From Candidatus Methylomirabilota bacterium (lineage in GTDB: Bacteria > Methylomirabilota > Methylomirabilia > Methylomirabilales > Methylomirabilaceae), in assembly GCA_003104975.1 (NCBI GenBank), contig PQAM01000003.1:1-59209 (forward strand): a stretch of 59,209 nucleotides of DNA. Reading direction: 5' to 3'. Below, piece by piece: positions 16,534-24,626 of the stretch. The position numbers and the translations under genes were made by a program. Numbering within the stretch: position 1 is the first letter of the stretch; every line of letters starts with the position of its first letter. The notes beneath the pieces are model-generated. The model was not told the origin of the DNA, searched no databases, and was given only the letters and a program-made list of their open reading frames with translations.

Positions 16534-18114
16534 TCACGCGCCGCCTTTCACCAGCATCCAGGCCAACTGCTCGTTTCCCTTGGCTACGAGATAGGACAGC
16601 GCGACAATGCCGATGATTCCCGCCGCCACCGACAGCGCCACTACCTTGGTTCGCCACTGTCTCTGAGCCAGATCGGCCGCCGTGATCAACGGCGGAATAC
16701 TCACCAGGACCGGGACGGTGGTAAAGCCGCGCAGATCGTCCACCGTGTGAAACGAGGTATCCAACTGCTCGACCGCCATCACGACACCGACCGCCAGGCC
16801 CACGGAGAGTACCAGCCCCATCAGGATCAGGCGCAGGCGGTCCGGTGCGACCGGCCGTTCTGAGGGTGTGGCGGGATCGAGCACGCGGAACAACTCTCCC
16901 TTCTGGCGCTGCTCCATACTTTCGGCCAGTTTCGCCTCTTCGTATCGCTTGAGCAGCGACTCATAGGTCTCTTTTGTGGTCTGGTAGTCCCGGGCCATCG
17001 CCTGGAATTCCTGTTCCCGTCGCGGGGTATTTTCGACGCGCGACTGATAGGCCCCCAGGTCTTTCCGTAACCGCCCTGCTTCCGCCTTGAGGGCGGCGAT
17101 CTCGCCATCGACCTCCCGCAGCGCCTGCTTCAGCCGCTGGGCGGCCGGGTTCATGAAGGTGGCGGTGTCGCCCTCCTCCTGTTCGCCCTTCTTTGCGGTC
17201 TCGGCCTGCTGCCGCTCCAACTCCTCAAGCTCGGCCTTCAGGCGGATGACCGTCGGATGGGCCTCGGTATACCTGGCCCGCGCCATCATCAACTCGTGGC
17301 GAGCCCTGCTCAGCGGATCGGCGGCGACACCGGGCGTATCGGACGGGACGCCCGCTTCACGTTCCGCCAATTGCGTCAGGATGTCCTGGCGACGCTGCTG
17401 GGCAAGGGGAAGGTTGTCGCTGTTGACCCGAAGCTGCATATTCAGCCTGGCGAGGGTCGAGAGGTTGGCGTCCAACTGTTGGGGCAACTCCCCCATGTTC
17501 TGTCGCTTGAAGGCGCTGACGAGCCGTTCCTGCCCATCCAACCGTGTTTTCGTCTCGTCGAGCTGTACCTTGAGGAACTCGGCGGTCCCGGCAGCCTGCC
17601 GTTCCCGGACCTTCAGGTTCTCCTCGATGTAGTAGGAGGCCAGCGTATTCGTCACCTGCGCCACGGTCGTCGGATCGCTCCCGCGAAAGCTGAGACTGAA
17701 GGCGATGGTGGCGCGATCCTTCTCCATCGGCTTGACGCCTTTCAGCTCCAGTTGGATGTCGCGCCGCATCCGCTCGATCACCTCTTCGAGGGAGATCCGT
17801 TTGCGAAGGTCTTTGTAGAGGCCGAACTGGGTGATGAGCGCATCCAGACGGGACCGACTGAGGATCTCCTGCGTGATGGCCTGCAGCCGCGTATCGACGG
17901 CGCTGGTGACGGTGGATCGAACGAACGCCTCAGGCAGTTGCTGCCCTTCGATCAGGACCGTAGCCGTCGAGCGATAGATATTCGGGAGAAAGAGAATGCC
18001 GCTGACGACCGCCACGAGAGGAATGATGAGGACGGCAATCGCCAGCCACTTACGCCGGCTCCATATCGCCAGTACGGATTCGAATCCCGGACTTTTTCGG
18101 ACCTCGCTGTCCAT
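16534..18114 (-). CDS. Polysaccharide chain-length determinant / GumC-like protein (Wzz-GNVR)
   Basis: 526 residues. The first membrane helix is at residues 22-42 (LAIAVLIIPLVAVVSGILF). A periplasmic Wzz domain and a long coiled coil follow, rich in RQ/AE repeats (residues about 150-400), then a GNVR-like segment, a second membrane helix (LILMGLVLSVGLAVGVVMAV) and a third near the C-terminus. It acts in the inner membrane to set polymer length and to activate the partner tyrosine kinase. It has no cytoplasmic kinase domain, in keeping with the separate gene at 13949. It is the first structural gene of the run. Confidence 0.9.
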   Translation of the reverse strand: MDSEVRKSPGFESVLAIWSRRKWLAIAVLIIPLVAVVSGILFLPNIYRSTATVLIEGQQLPEAFVRSTVTSAVDTRLQAITQEILSRSRLDALITQFGLYKDLRKRISLEEVIERMRRDIQLELKGVKPMEKDRATIAFSLSFRGSDPTTVAQVTNTLASYYIEENLKVRERQAAGTAEFLKVQLDETKTRLDGQERLVSAFKRQNMGELPQQLDANLSTLARLNMQLRVNSDNLPLAQQRRQDILTQLAEREAGVPSDTPGVAADPLSRARHELMMARARYTEAHPTVIRLKAELEELERQQAETAKKGEQEEGDTATFMNPAAQRLKQALREVDGEIAALKAEAGRLRKDLGAYQSRVENTPRREQEFQAMARDYQTTKETYESLLKRYEEAKLAESMEQRQKGELFRVLDPATPSERPVAPDRLRLILMGLVLSVGLAVGVVMAVEQLDTSFHTVDDLRGFTTVPVLVSIPPLITAADLAQRQWRTKVVALSVAAGIIGIVALSYLVAKGNEQLAWMLVKGGA

Positions 18115-18147
18115 GTGCGTGCGTCCCCCCCCAAGGACCCTACACGC

Positions 18148-18630
18148 TCAACACGATGAGGCGACTATCCATTCGGGTTCTTCCGGCGGGATCGGCCACT
18201 CGGTCATGGCGATCAGCTCGTCGATGATCATGGCGATCAGTCGCCGTCTGACCCATACCTCTCCCTGCTGAACGGCTCGAATCGCTTTGTCCATTGGGAT
18301 ATCATCGCTCTTGACGATGTATCCTCTGGCCCCAAGTTCAATCGCCTCCCGGATCGTCGCTTCCTCCGCACGACTCGAGTGGATGATCACCTTTGTGTCG
18401 GGACTCCACCATCGCACCGCCGGCAAGAGCTCCAACCCTCCGATCCCAAGCAGGTCGATATCGAGAATCAGGATATCCGGGTTCAGCCGTCCCACCGCCG
18501 CAATGACCTCTTTGCCATCGCACGCCCGACCGGCGATCTCGATATCCGGCGAGCACTTCAATTGCTCACACAGCTCCTCGTATGAGGGTCGCTCATCCGC
18601 AGTGACGACGATCCGTGTCGATGCTATCAT
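18148..18630 (-). CDS. Stand-alone response-regulator receiver protein
   Basis: 160 residues from the ATG at 18628-18630, preceded by GGAGG at a good distance. The receiver fold is clear: RIVVTADERPSYEELCEQL, the phospho-acceptor in ILILDIDLLGIGGLELLPAV, and KVIIHSSRAEEATIREAIELGARGYIVK with the Lys near its end. The region after residue 130 has no LuxR-type DNA-binding helices, so it either acts by protein contact or lost that domain. It lies between the EPS genes and a full-length NarL/LuxR-type regulator that it resembles, suggesting duplication and loss. Confidence 0.75.
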   Translation of the reverse strand: MIASTRIVVTADERPSYEELCEQLKCSPDIEIAGRACDGKEVIAAVGRLNPDILILDIDLLGIGGLELLPAVRWWSPDTKVIIHSSRAEEATIREAIELGARGYIVKSDDIPMDKAIRAVQQGEVWVRRRLIAMIIDELIAMTEWPIPPEEPEWIVASSC

Positions 18631-18844
18631 GACATCTCCCTCCGAAGCCTCCATGGCTCATCAACACCCCATACGCCGACAGCGCGCCTACCGGAAATCG
18701 CCTCTCGCCACACCTCTACACTATAACAAATAACAACAGATACCCCCACCGACAATCGGCCATTCGGCGTATTTTCCACTGAAAAGATACCGGCATGGAG
18801 TAGTAGGGGTCTGTTGGGAATGGGGACGGGACCGGATAACGTGG

Positions 18845-19489
18845 CTACTCCACGATACGGTTAAGAACCAATTGCAACCGACGACTGATCTTTAACTTCC
18901 CGAAAATATTGCTTAGATGCGTCTTGACCGTCTTGTCGCTGATTCCAAGCCCGGAGGCGATCTCTTTATTGGTCCGGCCCTGGATCACCCACTTGACGAC
19001 CTCCTGTTCGCGATCGGTCAGCGTATTTTGCATCTCTTGAAAGGACGCGTTTGCGCCATATACCTTTCGGCGCAGGTTCTCCAATACCCGAGTCAGAACC
19101 TTGCGCTCGGCCCAGATCTCTCCGTTATGGGTGGTCCGGATGGCCCTGATGAGATCCTTGTGACTGAGGCTTTTTGCAACACATCCCTTTGCGCCCAATT
19201 GCAACACATTGATCATGTGGTCATCGTCGGAGGATTCGCACAGGATCAGGATACGTGTCCGAGGAGATTTCTTGCGGATCAGCGGAAGCGACTCGATTCC
19301 TCCAAGTCCCGACATCTGGGCATCCAGCAGCAGGATATTCGGCTGAAGGGCCTCGACCATTCCAACGACCTGGAAGCCGTCGCCTGCCTCCCCGACGACC
19401 CGGATGTCGTCGGTCTGCGCCAGGAGCATTCCGAGTCCTTCTCGGAAGAGCGCATGATCATCAGCGATCAGCACCGTAATCTTCGGCAT
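18845..19489 (-). CDS. NarL/LuxR-family DNA-binding response regulator
   Basis: 214 residues from the ATG at 19487-19489; an AGGAGGGG stands just upstream, so this start is preferred to the one at 19516. The receiver domain begins KITVLIADDHALFREGL with the acceptor Asp in NILLLDAQMSGLGG. The C-terminal LuxR helix-turn-helix is LTDREQEVVKWVIQGRTNKEIASGLGISDKTVKTHLSNIF. It is probably activated by a sensor kinase outside this window. Its place at the head of the EPS run makes it the obvious candidate regulator of that locus. Confidence 0.9.
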   Translation of the reverse strand: MPKITVLIADDHALFREGLGMLLAQTDDIRVVGEAGDGFQVVGMVEALQPNILLLDAQMSGLGGIESLPLIRKKSPRTRILILCESSDDDHMINVLQLGAKGCVAKSLSHKDLIRAIRTTHNGEIWAERKVLTRVLENLRRKVYGANASFQEMQNTLTDREQEVVKWVIQGRTNKEIASGLGISDKTVKTHLSNIFGKLKISRRLQLVLNRIVE

Positions 19490-19877
19490 CAGCCCCTCCT
19501 GTCTCTTCGGCAACAATCCGACAGCTCAGCCGCCTCTTATCGGCCGGACATCAGCCGCAATAATACCCTATGCTACTATAATAGGTAGGGCGTGCGTCAC
19601 GTACAATGGTTCGAATCAACGATATCCCTTTTATATGAGCCGGTCTTTAATTATCTTAAGTATTTTCAGCCAGTGTTGGTTAACTGTCAAGAAAAATGAC
19701 AGTCAAATATCATCAAGATATCTCAGATTACACGCTACTGTAAATACGCATTTTGGCGCATATGGCCTGTGTGGAGAGGGGTGGCGAGTGTTAAGGGGTG
19801 AGTGGAGAGTGGTCAGTGTTAAGTGCAGAGCGGAACCCGGAATTGCACGCGACGGTAGGCGTGACGTGCCGATTGGG
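19490..19877. other. Non-coding region upstream of the response regulator
   Basis: I see no supported gene. The part at 19570-19730 is A/T-rich compared with its surroundings and probably carries the regulator's promoter, but no clear -35/-10 pair stands out. The stretch 19785-19825 is an AGTGTTA heptamer run (gtgttaaggggtgagtggagagtggtcagtgttaagt, shown in part). Confidence 0.4.
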
Positions 19878-19953
19878 TGGTGGGCGGTATTGGGATCGAA
19901 CCAATGACCTCCGCCGTGTGAAGACGGCGCTCTCCCGACTGAGCTAACCGCCC
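19878..19953 (-). tRNA. tRNA-Val (CAC)
   Basis: The minus strand folds as a complete cloverleaf. Acceptor GGGCGGT pairs with ACCGCCC, the D-arm is GCTC...GAGC, the anticodon stem CCGTC/GGCGG carries loop TTCACAC with anticodon CAC, and the T-arm has loop TTCGATC. The CCA end is encoded. The anticodon reads GUG (valine). Confidence 0.92.
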
Positions 19954-20077
19954 AACCATTTGCAGAATGTATTCTACATCCCACCCACAGGAAGTCAAGT
20001 AATTCCGACGGCGCGCCTATGTCGCTGCCTACGCCTACTGGTGTCGTGTGCTTGATATTTGTCGTATATTTCCGGAC

Positions 20078-20177
20078 GTCATTCCGCCCCCGATCAGGTC
20101 GGGGGCCGTATCGCGGGCGCGAGCCAGAATCCAGGAAACAGCACGAGTTCTGGATGCCCGCGTTCGCGGGCATGACG
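20078..20177. repeat. REP-like palindrome (GTCATTCC...GGCATGAC)
   Basis: The outer arms are gtcattccg and the closing cgggcatgac. Internal hairpins are CCCCGATCAGGTCGGGG and CCCGCGTTCGCGGG, and the segment includes CAGAATCCAGG / AGTTCTGGATG. This kind of palindromic unit is dispersed in many bacterial genomes. Confidence 0.75.
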
Positions 20178-20364
20178 GCTTTAGAAATGATGTCGAGGAG
20201 AGCGACAGAACGCTAACGCGGATTCGCCTTGAAGTTTCAGCGGTACGGGCATAAGATACGGTTGTTATTAGCGAGTTAGTGATTAGCGGATAGGAAAATG
20301 CCCCATGCGCCGCTGGTGCGCCCATGGGCATGAACGTCAGAGGCCAGATCGCCTCCGCTCCGTC

Positions 20365-20460
20365 GTCATTGCGAGCGACCAACGGGAGCGCGGCAATCTC
20401 ACCGTCGTTGCCCCGAACGACTGTGAGATTGCTTCGGTCGCTACGCTCCCTCGCAATGAC
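20365..20460. repeat. REP-like palindrome (GTCATTGCGAGC...CTCGCAATGAC)
   Basis: Terminal inverted repeats gtcattgcgagcga and its complement tcgcaatgac enclose GGCAATCTCACCGTCGTT and ACTGTGAGATTGCTTCGG, which also pair. The whole 96-base unit can form one long interrupted stem. It ends 40 bases before the SDR start. Confidence 0.78.
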
Positions 20461-20499
20461 CCACACGGGGGACTTTCGGAACAATGAGGGATCGAGCAG

Positions 20500-21249
20500 G
20501 TGGACACACGACGGGTCGCGGTGATTACCGGCGGGACGAAGGGAATCGGCAAGGCGATTGCGCATCGCCTCGCCCAGGATGGGTGCGATGTCGTCCTCAA
20601 CTATCACGGCGACGACGGCGCGGCCCAATCCGCCCTCCGGGAGTTCAACGACCTGCCGGTGAAGGCGATGGCCGTGATGGCCGATGTCTCCAATTCCGGC
20701 GGCGCGTCGCTTCTCATCGACACCGCGACAAAAGAACTTGGCGCTCTCGATATCCTGGTCAATAACGTCGGTCCGTTTCTGGTTCGCGCGTTGTCCGATA
20801 CCACCGATGACGAGTGGAGACAGACCCTTGACAGCAACCTGAGCAGCACCTTTTACTGCTGCCGGGCGGCGCTGCGGGTGATGCGGGAGCGACGGGGCGG
20901 CAGCATCATCAACATCGGGGCGCTTAACGTCGAGCATTCACCCATCGGGGTCTTTGAGGCCCCCGCTTACTACATCGCCAAGTCTGCCGTAATCATGCTG
21001 ACCCGGTCGCTCGCGCGATCCGAAGCGCCGTGGGGCATTCGTGTAAACGCCGTCAACCCCGGCTTCATTGAGACCGAGAGCTACGATCATTATCGCGCCG
21101 GAAAGAAAGCAGCCTGGGCACAGATGATCCCTCTTGGTCGATTGGGCGCACCCGACGAGGTCGCCGAGGCAGTGGGTTTCCTCGTCTCTGAAAAGGCGCG
21201 CTACGTGACGGGAACCATCCTTCACGTCCACGGCGGCCTCTGGGTCTAA
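20500..21249 (+). CDS. Short-chain dehydrogenase/reductase, possible pterin reductase
   Basis: 249 residues, GTG start. The cofactor loop is TGGTKGIGKAI, followed by LDILVNNVG, and the active-site Tyr/Lys in APAYYIAKSAV. The usual catalytic Ser in NISS is replaced by NIGALN; the nearest Ser is about 10 residues before the Tyr instead of 13. The end (GTILHVHGGLWV) is typical of FabG-like enzymes. It lies 20 bases before the DUF6513 gene and upstream of beta-RFAP synthase. A role in reducing a pterin during H4MPT synthesis, as PTR1 and FolM do in other pathways, is an inference from context. Confidence 0.8.
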   Translation: MDTRRVAVITGGTKGIGKAIAHRLAQDGCDVVLNYHGDDGAAQSALREFNDLPVKAMAVMADVSNSGGASLLIDTATKELGALDILVNNVGPFLVRALSDTTDDEWRQTLDSNLSSTFYCCRAALRVMRERRGGSIINIGALNVEHSPIGVFEAPAYYIAKSAVIMLTRSLARSEAPWGIRVNAVNPGFIETESYDHYRAGKKAAWAQMIPLGRLGAPDEVAEAVGFLVSEKARYVTGTILHVHGGLWV

Positions 21250-21269
21250 CGGGTCGGCGTATCACGCGC

Positions 21270-22610
21270 ATGAAGATCCTCTTCATTACCGGCAAGCTGG
21301 CCGAGCGCGCCCTGAAAGAGACCTTAGCCGGGATGCAGGCGGACTTTGACTATGAGGTGACGGCCCTGAAGATCAGCGTCGCCGCCCTGATGACCACCCC
21401 CTTTATCCTCCATACGCTCCGCACACCCAGCACCGATCTGGTGATGATCCCCGGACTCTGTCGAGTGGAACCCTCCGAGTTGGAGCAGGCGCTGGGGGTG
21501 AAGGTTGAAAAGGGGCCGAAGGATCTGCGTGACATCCCCTACTACTTCGGGGCAGAGAAAACACGAGAAGGATATGGCGAATACGACCTGACCATCCTGG
21601 CCGAGATCAACGATGCCCCCACCCTACCGGTGGGCGAGATCCTTCACAAGGCCCGCTACTACACGGCCTGCGGCGCCGATGTCATCGACGTCGGCGGCAC
21701 GCCAGGGCAGCCGGCGACCAATATCGGCGAGATCGTCTCGGCGCTGCGGTCCGAGGGGTTCCGGGTCAGCATCGACAGCGTCGATCCGCAAGAGATCCTG
21801 GCCGCCGACAAGGCCGGCGCCGAACTGCTCCTGAGCCTGAACGCGCAGAACCTGCACTTGGCCCCGGATCTTCGGTGTACCCCCGTCATCATTCCCGATT
21901 TCGGCAAGGGGCTGGATTCGCTGGCGGCGAATGTCGAGGCGGTAGAACGGCTGGGCAAAACGCACTACCTTATCGATCCGATTCTCGCGCCGATCGGCTT
22001 CGGATTTACCGAATCGCTCGTACGCTATGTCGAGGCGAGGCGTCGATTTCCGCACGCCGAGATCCTGATGGGGGTGGGCAACATCACCGAGCTGACCGAT
22101 GCCGACAGTACCGGGATTAATGCACTGCTCACGGGGGTCATGTCGGAGTTACAGATCCGGTATGCGCTGACGACGGAGGTCGCCTCGTGGGCGGTAGGAT
22201 CTGTTCGCGAGCTGGACCTGGCCAGACGCCTCATGTTTTACGCCAGGCAGCGAGGGGTACTGCCGAAAGGGATCGACGACGGCCTGCTCACCATCAAGGA
22301 TCGACGGGTCGATTGCCCGTCCGAGGCGGAACTGCGGGACATGCAGCGGATGGTGACAGATCCCAACTTCCGCATCTATGCCGACCGCGAGGCGATCTAT
22401 GTGTTCAATCGTGATCTCTTCATGAAGGACACCGATATCCATCGGATTTTCGATCAGATCAGGGCGCATCTTGGCCATGAACCGATCGGCCACGCCTTTT
22501 ATCTGGGCCGCGAGTTGATGAAGGCGCGGCTCGCCATGCGACTCGGGAAGAAATATATCCAAGAGGAAGACCTGACATGGGGATATCTCGACCATGACCT
22601 TCCTCAATGA
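21270..22610 (+). CDS. DUF6513 / dihydropteroate-synthase-like protein, H4MPT biosynthesis cluster
   Basis: 446 residues. The N-terminal 140 residues form the DUF6513-type domain (KILFITGKLAERALKETLAG, LVMIPGLCR). The rest is a TIM barrel resembling dihydropteroate synthase: ADVIDVGGTPGQP, VSIDSVDPQEILAADKAGAELLLSLN, YLIDPILAPIGFGF, ILMGVGNITELTDADSTGIN. Proteins of this kind occur in methylotroph H4MPT gene clusters and in methanogens, where a pterin-arylamine condensation is needed. The exact reaction is not known to me. It is followed by DUF447 and beta-RFAP synthase on the same strand. Confidence 0.8.
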   Translation: MKILFITGKLAERALKETLAGMQADFDYEVTALKISVAALMTTPFILHTLRTPSTDLVMIPGLCRVEPSELEQALGVKVEKGPKDLRDIPYYFGAEKTREGYGEYDLTILAEINDAPTLPVGEILHKARYYTACGADVIDVGGTPGQPATNIGEIVSALRSEGFRVSIDSVDPQEILAADKAGAELLLSLNAQNLHLAPDLRCTPVIIPDFGKGLDSLAANVEAVERLGKTHYLIDPILAPIGFGFTESLVRYVEARRRFPHAEILMGVGNITELTDADSTGINALLTGVMSELQIRYALTTEVASWAVGSVRELDLARRLMFYARQRGVLPKGIDDGLLTIKDRRVDCPSEAELRDMQRMVTDPNFRIYADREAIYVFNRDLFMKDTDIHRIFDQIRAHLGHEPIGHAFYLGRELMKARLAMRLGKKYIQEEDLTWGYLDHDLPQ

Positions 22611-22660
22611 CATGCAGGTCCACGGTGTGGAACACGAATGCTGGTGGAACACGAATGCTG

Positions 22661-22744
22661 TAGGGGCGCAATTTATTGCGCCCACGAATGCGAGGTGTAT
22701 CGTTGATGCGGTGGGCCGACGGGCGCAATAAATTGCGCCCCTAC
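22661..22744. repeat. Inverted repeat TAGGGGCGCAATTTATTGCGCCC
   Basis: The left arm at 22661-22683 is mirrored at 22721-22743, with a 37-base spacer. Each arm is also self-complementary (GGGCGCAATTTATTGCGCCC), so either arm can form its own hairpin. It lies between two genes on the same strand, is followed by a short CCCTACA heptamer run (about 22770-22790), and could act as a terminator or mRNA-stability element. Confidence 0.8.
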
Positions 22745-22798
22745 GACAGGCGGCGCGTCGCCACCCGCCCCCTACACCCTACACCCTATTTGTAACTC

Positions 22799-23350
22799 AT
22801 GATTATTGAGAGTATCGTCACGACGCTGAATGAGGCGGGAGAGGTAAACTTCGCCCCGATGGGGGTCACCATCGGCGAAGGAGATATTGTCATCCGCCCC
22901 TATGCTGATTCGACCACCTGTCGGAATCTTCTGGCGACTGGCGCCACAGTCGTCAATCTGACCGACAACGCCCGCCTGTTTGCTGAGAGTGCTGTCTCCA
23001 ACCCCCAGTTCCCGACCTTTCCCGCAGAGTTAATCACTGGCGTTGTCTTGAGCGACGCCTGCTCCTATTACGAGTGCTCGGTTGGGCAGACCGATACGAC
23101 ACCCCCGCGCACCACCTTCCACTGTCAGATCGTCAAGAAGGGGGGCCTGCGCGAATTCATTGGGTTCAACCGCGCGAAGAACGCCATCATCGAGGCGGCC
23201 ATCCTCGCCACCCGGGTCCGACTGTTAGGGGTAGCGCCGATCCTTCAGGAGTATCGCCGACTGTCCGAGATTGTCCAGAAAACCGGGGGTGAACAGGAGA
23301 CCTTGGCGATGGCGTATCTCCAAGAGTACGTGGAGCGGCAGCGTCGATGA
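22799..23350 (+). CDS. DUF447 family protein (flavin-reductase-like fold), H4MPT cluster
   Basis: 183 residues. It opens IIESIVTTLNEAGEVNFAPMGV, the typical DUF447 start, with GEGDIVIRPYADSTTCRNLLAT and a later GFNRAKNAIIEAAILATR. The family has a split-barrel, flavin-binding-type fold and is repeatedly found beside H4MPT-biosynthesis genes in methylotrophs and archaea. Its reaction is not established. The stop overlaps the start of beta-RFAP synthase by 4 bases (ATGA), so the two are translated together. Confidence 0.8.
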   Translation: MIIESIVTTLNEAGEVNFAPMGVTIGEGDIVIRPYADSTTCRNLLATGATVVNLTDNARLFAESAVSNPQFPTFPAELITGVVLSDACSYYECSVGQTDTTPPRTTFHCQIVKKGGLREFIGFNRAKNAIIEAAILATRVRLLGVAPILQEYRRLSEIVQKTGGEQETLAMAYLQEYVERQRR

Positions 23351-24417
23351 GGGTCACAGTCAAGGCCCATGGCCGGCTGCACTTCGGATTCATCGACCCG
23401 GATGGCTCATCGGGTCGCAAGTTCGGAAGTATCGGCCTGGCCATCGGCCAACCCGCAATCATCCTCGAGGCGACACCGGCCGGTCGCCTATCGGTCGTTG
23501 GACACGAGCGAAACCGCGTCCTTACGCTCATGCGCCGCTTTCTCCGCCACTATACGATCCGCGACGGGGCGCAGATCGCCGTCAAGGCTATGATCCCAAC
23601 CCATGCCGGCCTCGGCTCGGGGACGCAATTGGCGCTGAGCGTTGCTGCTGCGCTGGCCCGACTGTTCTCTATCGACGCTGACGTTCGGGAGCTGGCGGCC
23701 GTGATGGGCCGAGGGGCGCGATCCGGGATCGGGATCGCCGCCTTTGAGCGAGGCGGGTTTATTGTGGACGCCGGGCGGAAAACAGTGTCGAGTGTTGAGT
23801 GCCAAGTGTTGAGCGGGGTAGAAAAGGGTGGAGGGTGTGGGGTGGAGGGTGTGGGGACGAGGCGTGACGCCTCACGCCTCACGCCTCACGCCTCACGCGC
23901 GGACTGCACGCCGCCGATACTTGCGCGCTATCCCTTTCCGGAGGACTGGACCTTTGTTGTGGCGATTCCCCGCGTCGGACGCGGGCTCGCTGGAACCGCT
24001 GAGACCAACGCATTTCAGGGTCTCGTCAACCGTCACAGCACCAGTGCAACAGACCGCCTCAGTCGCATTGTGCTTATGCGGATGCTGCCGTCGGTGCTTG
24101 ATCGCGACCCCGTCGTCTTTGGTGAGTCGCTCACCCGGATTCAACGGATTGTCGGGGGATGGTTCCGTCCGGCGCAGGGTGGAATCTTTGCGACCATAGA
24201 GGGGGCGACGCTGGTCAAGGCAATGTCTCGGGCGGGAGCGTTAGGCGTGGGGCAAAGTTCCTGGGGACCGGCCGTCTATGGGTTGGCGAGAGATCGCCAG
24301 ATGGCCGCATCGATTATAGAAAAGATGAGAACGATCGTACCCGCACAAATCGACGCTGACATCTTTCCGGCACGGGCCTTCAATCGCGGTGCGACTATTC
24401 GCGTATCGTCCCCCTAG
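23347..24417 (+). CDS. Beta-ribofuranosylaminobenzene 5'-phosphate synthase with in-frame repeat insertion
   Basis: 356 residues. GHMP-kinase-fold signatures are AHGRLHFGFIDPDG at the start, THAGLGSGTQLALSVAAAL (nucleotide/phosphate loop), and GQSSWGPAVYGL near the end. The enzyme condenses p-hydroxybenzoate or p-aminobenzoate with PRPP, the first committed step of methanopterin synthesis. After GGFIVDAGRK, about 42 residues (bases 23782-23905) are encoded by three heptamer types: gtgttga, gtggagg/gtgtggg and cctcacg. Conserved sequence resumes at PPILARYPFPEDW. The insertion keeps frame, so the protein may fold with an extra loop. Confidence 0.88.
   Translation: MRVTVKAHGRLHFGFIDPDGSSGRKFGSIGLAIGQPAIILEATPAGRLSVVGHERNRVLTLMRRFLRHYTIRDGAQIAVKAMIPTHAGLGSGTQLALSVAAALARLFSIDADVRELAAVMGRGARSGIGIAAFERGGFIVDAGRKTVSSVECQVLSGVEKGGGCGVEGVGTRRDASRLTPHASRADCTPPILARYPFPEDWTFVVAIPRVGRGLAGTAETNAFQGLVNRHSTSATDRLSRIVLMRMLPSVLDRDPVVFGESLTRIQRIVGGWFRPAQGGIFATIEGATLVKAMSRAGALGVGQSSWGPAVYGLARDRQMAASIIEKMRTIVPAQIDADIFPARAFNRGATIRVSSP
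23782..23905. repeat. Heptamer array inside the beta-RFAP synthase gene
   Basis: The order is gtgtcga-gtgttga-gtgccaa-gtgttga, then gtggagg-gtgtggg twice, then four exact cctcacg units. All are 7-bp periodic. The block is translated, not intergenic. Confidence 0.8.
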
Positions 24418-24626
24418 TCGACCTCTCTATCCAATATCCGTACTATCCCCTACTTCGTATCGGCCCCATGTCCAGCTACTGACCTCGGGCTGTCCTTACC
24501 GTACGCAACGATGTACTGCCTATGCTCGATACGCTCGTCGCGGATCACCTGCTTTGGCATACGCGGCCCGGGCGCCCACGAGCGCTTCTCTCAGACCGCA
24601 TCTGCAACAAAGAGCACGCAGGACGA

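Larger units (their letters stand above)
19954..20499. other. Intergenic region with two large palindromic repeats
   Basis: No gene is supported between the tRNA and the SDR gene. The stretch holds the two REP-like elements listed separately (20078-20177 and 20365-20460), and between them a short A/T-rich segment (gttattagcgagttagtgattagcgg, in part) near 20262-20290. Confidence 0.5.

Noticed and set aside
20035-20937. 300-codon minus-strand frame
   Set aside because: It is antisense to the SDR gene and crosses two REP-like repeats; its sequence has no family character, while the plus-strand SDR has all its motifs.
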